Shown here one piece after another: positions 59,689 to 64,000 of a DNA stretch of 64,000 bases. How positions within the stretch are numbered: the first letter of the stretch is position 1; every line of letters starts with the position of its first letter. Source of the DNA: Hirundichthys speculiger (Eukaryota; Chordata; Actinopteri; Beloniformes; Exocoetidae); the NCBI GenBank assembly GCA_018398805.1, contig JAGFBZ010000817.1, positions 2,784,501 to 2,848,500 on the forward strand, in the 5' to 3' direction. Under the pieces are notes generated by a model. That model ran no database searches and was not told the origin of the DNA. It was given only the letters and a program-made list of their open reading frames with translations. Made by a program: the position numbers and the translations under genes.

Positions 59689-60640
59689 CAGTTGAAACTA
59701 GCAGTTTACATCCATTAAAAAGACGCACAACCTTTTTACCCCCTCACTGTCTGAGACTAAATCAGATTAAACTTCTTACTGTTTTAGGTCTGTTACGATT
59801 ACCCAAATTGTTATTTGCCAAGTGCCAGAAAAATGAGAGATTTTTTTTTAAAATGATTACTGTCTTTAAAGTCAGAAGTTTACATACATTTCCTTAGTAT
59901 TTGGTAGCACTGCCTTAAAGCTGTATGACTCTGGTCAAATGTTTCCACAAGCTTCTCACAATAGTTTGCTATTTTGAGTTTTGATCCATTTCTCCTGACA
60001 GAACTGGTATAACTAAGTCAGGTTTGTTGGCTGCATTGCTCACACATACCATTTTCAGCTCCGCAGACAAAGTTTCAATAAGATAGAGATCAGGGCTTTG
60101 TGATGGTCACTCCAAAACATGGACATTGTTGTCCTTAAACCACTTTTGAACTAATCTGGTGGTATGCTTTGAGTTTACTGGCCATTTGCAAGACATATTT
60201 GCGCCCGAGCTCTAACATCCTGGCTGATGTCTTGAGATGTTGCCTTCAGCATTTCTACATAATATTCTTTCCTCATGATGCTATCTATGTGGTGAATTGC
60301 ACCAGTCCCTCCTGCAGTAAAACACCCCCACAACATGACGTTACCACCCCCGTAGTTCTTAGTTGGATGGTGTTCTCAGGCTTGTGAGCTTGCCTCTTTT
60401 TCCTCCAAATATAATGATGGTCATTATGGCCAAACAGTTCATCAGATCACAGATGTCTCTAAAAATGAAGGTCTTTGTCCCAGTGTGAAACTGTAATCTG
60501 ACTTTTTTTTTTTTTCAATGTCTCATTGGGAGTAATGGCTTCTTCCTTGCTGAGTGTCCTTTCAGCCCATGTTGGTACAAGACTGGTTTCACTCTTACCA
60601 GCTGTACATTAGGATGACTGTGGTCTTAAAGCTTGGAGAA
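59689..60640 (-). mobile_element. Sleeping Beauty-like Tc1 remnant in the presumed ibtk intron
   Basis: Begins TA plus cagttgaaactagcagtttacat, the Tdr1/Sleeping Beauty type of terminus; an inner copy of the same motif ('aagtcagaagtttacataca', about 59870-59890) marks the direct repeats within the inverted repeat. The interior is a degenerate transposase on the minus strand (60050-60600). The right terminal repeat is missing. Non-functional. Confidence 0.85.
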
Positions 60641-60974
60641 TTCCGCAGAGTAAAGTTTCTGATATGCTACATTAAAAGGGTGGAAATCACAAGTTTCATC
60701 AATATACACAGTATTACATTAATTAACTGGATGAATGATTTGATTTTTGCAGATACCACAAAGTCTGCCACAATATGATTTTGATTCAATTTAGGAGATA
60801 GTGTAGACTGAATACAATCTAATACATGGAGGAAGAAAAATTTATTTTTCTAAAATGTGTTGCAAAAATCTTCTTAAACATAAATTTAAACACTTAAGAT
60901 TACTGCTATTTTTTCCCCATATAAAGTCAGTATAGGTTGTTGTCTAATATTTATGCCTTATATTTCCTCCTCAG

Positions 60975-61523
60975 GTGCCCCCTACAATTATGGAGTTCTG
61001 AAAAGGAAAGTGAGAGTTTTGGGGGGAAAGGAGTCCTTTCCCCTCAAGTTGGTGGTTGGGCTGCTATACGAGAGGGTCAGAGGGCTGTTGAAATTGTTGC
61101 CTTTTGTAAATGATTAGATAAAAAAAACTATTTTTGCTAACATTGAAATGTACAATTTTGTATAAAACACATGAAGTTTTGTATTTATTGAATTTATGAT
61201 GCTATTGTATGCTGCAAGCAGCTTAGTTTGTGTTCGATTTTTGATCGAAATGGTGGACTGAAGCAACTGACACAAAAGCTCTGGGGTCGCTAGGGTGCAG
61301 TGGAACCTCAACACAAGCACAATTCTAGCACTCCAAACATCTCAACTAGTTATTGGTACTTTCTTTTTTCTTTCCCTTTTTCTTTCATAGTTGCATTTGA
61401 ATTTTTGTGACAGAGCTATTGGCTTGTTACAACACATCACATAGTTTTTGAGTTTGTTTGTGATTGTGGGTGGTGGGCTGAGAGGGAAGGAGGTTTCACA
61501 TTAAAGATTAGGTGGAGGTCAGG
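60975..61523 (+). other. ibtk: Candidate ibtk 5' UTR (first part of exon 2)
   Basis: A pyrimidine-rich acceptor (tatttcctcctcag) ends at 60974. The sequence down to the ATG at 61524 would be leader. It includes a minimal upstream frame ATG-GAG-TTC-TGA (60990-61001). An acceptor closer to the start codon cannot be excluded. Confidence 0.4.
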
Positions 61524-61847
61524 ATGAGTCTGGCACCACTGGACTGTACCCCCAAATGCCGGTCACAGCAGCATGCAGACCAGGTGATAGCAGCCTTAAC
61601 TGCTGGATCTGAGGGGCAGCTCCGGGCGTTCCTGACCTCACACTGCCACAATGCAACCACCTTGCGGGATGCATTTGGTCGCACAGCCCTTCACCTGGTA
61701 GCCTCGCTGGGGAAGAAGGGCCTGCTGGAGTGGTTGCTGGAGAGTAAGAGCGCCGATTTAATGCTGAAGGATAAGGAGTCCGGCTGGACCGCTCTGCACC
61801 GCAGCGCCTTCTATGGACAGATCCACTGTCTCATATCACTGGTCAAG
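61524..61847 (+). CDS. ibtk: IBTK, first coding exon (ankyrin repeats), gene continues
   Basis: Inhibitor of Bruton tyrosine kinase: a large cytoplasmic protein with N-terminal ankyrin repeats, RCC1 repeats and two BTB domains; in mammals it inhibits BTK and serves as a CUL3 ubiquitin-ligase adaptor. This exon encodes residues 1-108, starting MSLAPLDCTPKCRSQQHA, close to the mammalian start (DCTSKCRSLKHA). Ankyrin repeat 1 spans about 50-83 (FGRTALHLVASLGKKGLLEWL) and repeat 2 starts at 84 (KESGWTALHRSAFYGQI). The exon ends after LVK in phase 0 at a gtatgt donor. I chose the ATG at 61524; the in-frame GTG at 61512 is not used as a start. Recognition is firm from residue-by-residue similarity and from exon junctions that restore the protein. 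Confidence 0.95.
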
Positions 61848-61931
61848 GTATGTGTGAATCATCATCATAGAGGGCGCAGTCCTTTTCTGTCATGGGTCGA
61901 CTCACCTGCACTTGGATTTGTTTTGTTCCAG

Positions 61932-62028
61932 CATGGCGGACTTCTCTCCACTCAGGACAAGGAGGGTCTCTCTGTTTTGGACCTCACCATGAAAGACCGA
62001 CCAGCACACGTTGCCTTCAAAAGCACTG
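61932..62028 (+). CDS. ibtk: IBTK, second coding exon
   Basis: Begins after ttttgttccag (acceptor at 61931) with HGGLLSTQDKEGLSVLDL and ends with the first base of an Asp codon (phase 1) before gtaaga. It encodes residues 109-140 plus one base: the end of ankyrin repeat 2 and a third ankyrin-like unit ending MKDRPAHVAFKST, which matches the mammalian MKDRPTHVVFKNT. The frame also runs through the 84-base intron between exons 1 and 2, so reading it unspliced gives a false longer ORF. Confidence 0.93.
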
Positions 62029-62308
62029 GTAAGAAAAGATGAAACGCGAGTAGTCCCAAAGCTCATGAGGATTATTGTGATTCATTCTGTTTTAATGAGG
62101 TCTTTCACACTTATCCATGCAAGGGATTTACATGTCATGGTGCTATATCACATCTTTTCAGGCTTTTCACATCATTCACAAAAGAAATTTCTGAAAGACT
62201 TATGCAGTGCCCAGAATTCACAAGCTGGTTATCTTTTAATGGTTAAATCGTGTTTGAACAGGAGACAGTGTTGTGGCTATTTTTGTAATGGTGCTTTCCT
62301 CATTACAG

Positions 62309-62433
62309 ACCCAACAGAAGTATACACTTGGGGAAACAACACTAATTTTAGTCTTGGCCATGGCAATCAGGAAAGCCGACAGCATCCTGAGCTTGTGGAT
62401 GTGTTTGCCAGGACTGGAGTTTATATCAAGCAG
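62309..62433 (+). CDS. ibtk: IBTK, third coding exon (start of RCC1 domain)
   Basis: The acceptor cattacag ends at 62308. The first two bases complete the Asp codon, giving DPTEVYTWGNNTNFSLGHG, the first RCC1-type blade (mammalian DPTDVYTWGDNTNFTLGHG), and the exon ends IKQ in phase 0 at a gtaagt donor (62434). Residues 141-182. The next exon (mammalian VVLCKFHSVFL) is not present up to 64000. Confidence 0.95.
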
Positions 62434-64000
62434 GTAAGTTGACAACCCACTGCTGTTTGACCTCTCAAGAGAGTCGGACTTAATATTTCCTAAAGCACAG
62501 GGTCACATCTCTATTACAGCTTATACTAGATGACTGTTAACATGTGTACCATTAAATTAAAAGGTTAGACTTGGTTGTCATCACTTAGGTGGAACCAGCA
62601 AACACTCCCCTTTCATGAGTCTTGTATTACACAACCTCCTCAGGGTGTATCAGCATGCTTAAAAATGTTTTCCCTCTATGGTTGACTCATCAGCTCATAC
62701 ATAAATCTACAGCTCTGGAAATAGAAAGTTTAAGAGCTTTAGAACAACTTGCAATTGAATAGTTTTTTTTACTAAATACAGTACATTGAATTATTTGGTA
62801 TGCTATAGTAAACAATGGACATCACATCTGGGTAAAAGAACATTGTGGATTAAAACACCTCTACTCTGCTATTAGATGGTTAGGAGTGTAAACTAGTCGG
62901 GGACCAAAATGACATCAGTTGAAGGAGTTTTGAGCTATGTATTTGCTGTGAAATGGTAATTAATGTTAGCTCAGGTGACAGTAGAGCTATGTCAAAATAA
63001 ATTGCTGCTTGAAGACTTTTACAAGACTCAATATCATTCCACTTAAGTGATGGTGTGTATTAGGTACCTACATACAAACCAATGGTAATTTTAACTTTCT
63101 ATGTGTACTAAAGGTCTGTGTAGAAAGGACTCTTGGTACAATGTTGAGGTTGCCCTCAGATTCATATTAAGCGAAATAATTTTTGTTTTTTGTTTGTTTT
63201 TGAGTCTTGTCAGAGCCATTGCTCAGTTGCCTCTTGCAATTGTCATTTTTTTTTTTGCTGATAACACATATTCCATTGTAACAAAAACTGTTTCAATTCA
63301 TGTCATTTTTGGTTTCTAATGAGAGTTTACATTCCTTCCCATCTGATAATAGACCAAGGGTCAATTGCTGTGAGCATTATATACTTGAGCCTAATGCAGT
63401 GTGTGTGTGTGTGTGTGTGTTTCTGTCTCTCTGGCATGCTTTGTCTTAATTTATATAATCTTTGTTTGGGAATTGTTGGAGCTATGTGGCGGTAACCCAT
63501 GCTGTCATACTGTCAGCCAGGGTGCAGGGTCATGTACTTGTCATTTGGATACTTTGAGTTGAAATTGTGCCAGGAGCTGTACTGGTCATGCTACCTGCAG
63601 TGGTGTGTGTGTGTGTGTGTGTGTGTACACATCAGGCACCAGTCATAGTACATTAAGTAATGTGGAATGATGGTGTCACTTTAACCTTTTGTAAATACTG
63701 TGAATGTAGCTTGTATATATAACATTGCTTATTCTTGGTCTTTATAAAAAACTTTTTTTTTGAGTTGTTGTTTTTTTTTTTCCTGTTCTGTTGGTCTTGT
63801 CATGCAAACTAATTCCTAAAGCTAGTGGGGGCCACGTAGATCCGATATCATGACCACTCAGTGACCCAATGGCACTAAGTGTACTCTTTGTCTCCTTAAT
63901 TCAGTTCAACAGGTGCTGGAGGTTAAATATTAATTCCACAATGACATGCTTTTAATTAAATGAGTTGCGCTACTGTGCATGCATGTGTGTGAATGTCCAC
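62434..64000 (+). other. ibtk: ibtk intron, 5' part
   Basis: No further IBTK exon is seen. The intron holds (gt)n microsatellites at 63399-63421 and 63603-63626, and 'tctacagctctggaaatagaaa' near 62706, which resembles a Tc1-type MITE terminus without a visible partner. Confidence 0.7.

Noticed and set aside
61512..61523. GTG start for ibtk
   Set aside because: An ATG four codons downstream matches the mammalian start and begins the conserved sequence.
61848..61931. Read-through of ibtk exons 1 and 2 as one exon
   Set aside because: The 84 bases are in frame but begin gtatgt and end ttccag; the spliced product matches mammalian IBTK exactly across the junction (LVK-HGG), whereas the read-through adds unrelated residues.
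62029..62308. Coding sequence between ibtk exons 2 and 3
   Set aside because: An open frame spans part of it, but gtaaga and cattacag borders and the restored DPTEVYTW sequence show that it is an intron.
1..64000. CRISPR arrays, bacterial operons, rRNA or tRNA genes
   Set aside because: None seen. Regular short repeats are microsatellites, and no cloverleaf or rRNA motif was recognised.

Overview
This window is nuclear DNA of a ray-finned (teleost) fish, most likely a percomorph; I cannot name the species. It is AT-rich and packed with Tc1/mariner, hAT and pogo remnants, L2/CR1-type LINE ends with AATTG or GATTCT tails, and solo LTRs. Its two genes have spliced or vertebrate-type architecture. 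I see no bacterial operon, rRNA, tRNA or CRISPR array.

Layout: about 1-53.5 kb is a gene-poor stretch on the 3' side of tpbg. I find no credible host coding exon there, and nearly all recognisable structure is transposon-derived. It holds degenerate Tc1-like elements (0.3-1.1, 4.8-5.2, 7.0-8.35, 21.3-22.8, 33.9-35.0 and 47.2 kb), hAT elements and MITEs with clear 8-bp target duplications (8.4, 17.6, 29.1-29.7 and 29.7-30.8 kb), and a second copy of the 29.1 kb hAT at 49.1-49.7 kb. It also has a TTAA-flanked MITE (42.4 kb), a pair of near-identical Tc1-type MITEs (35.9 and 52.0 kb), a pogo transposase fragment (23.8-24.4 kb), three L2/CR1-type LINE pieces plus one LINE 3' end inside a hAT, and two related solo LTRs in opposite orientation (20.3 and 34.5 kb). 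Nested insertions give a relative age order.

About 53.5-55.2 kb carries tpbg (trophoblast glycoprotein, 5T4/Waif1) on the minus strand. Its coding sequence is one uninterrupted exon of 372 codons: signal peptide, leucine-rich repeats with N- and C-terminal cysteine caps, one membrane span, and the conserved cytoplasmic tail ending SDV. A CG-rich upstream block is the likely promoter.

About 58.4-64 kb holds the 5' part of ibtk (inhibitor of Bruton tyrosine kinase) on the plus strand: a CG-rich promoter with a candidate non-coding first exon, an intron carrying a Sleeping Beauty-like Tc1 remnant, and three coding exons (ankyrin repeats and the start of the RCC1 domain). The gene runs off the right edge.

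tpbg and ibtk are divergent, head to head, as in the human 6q14 region. They are not known to act in one pathway: tpbg is a cell-surface Wnt modulator and ibtk a cytoplasmic CUL3-adaptor type protein. The window therefore reads as a conserved neighbourhood in which transposons fill the flank.
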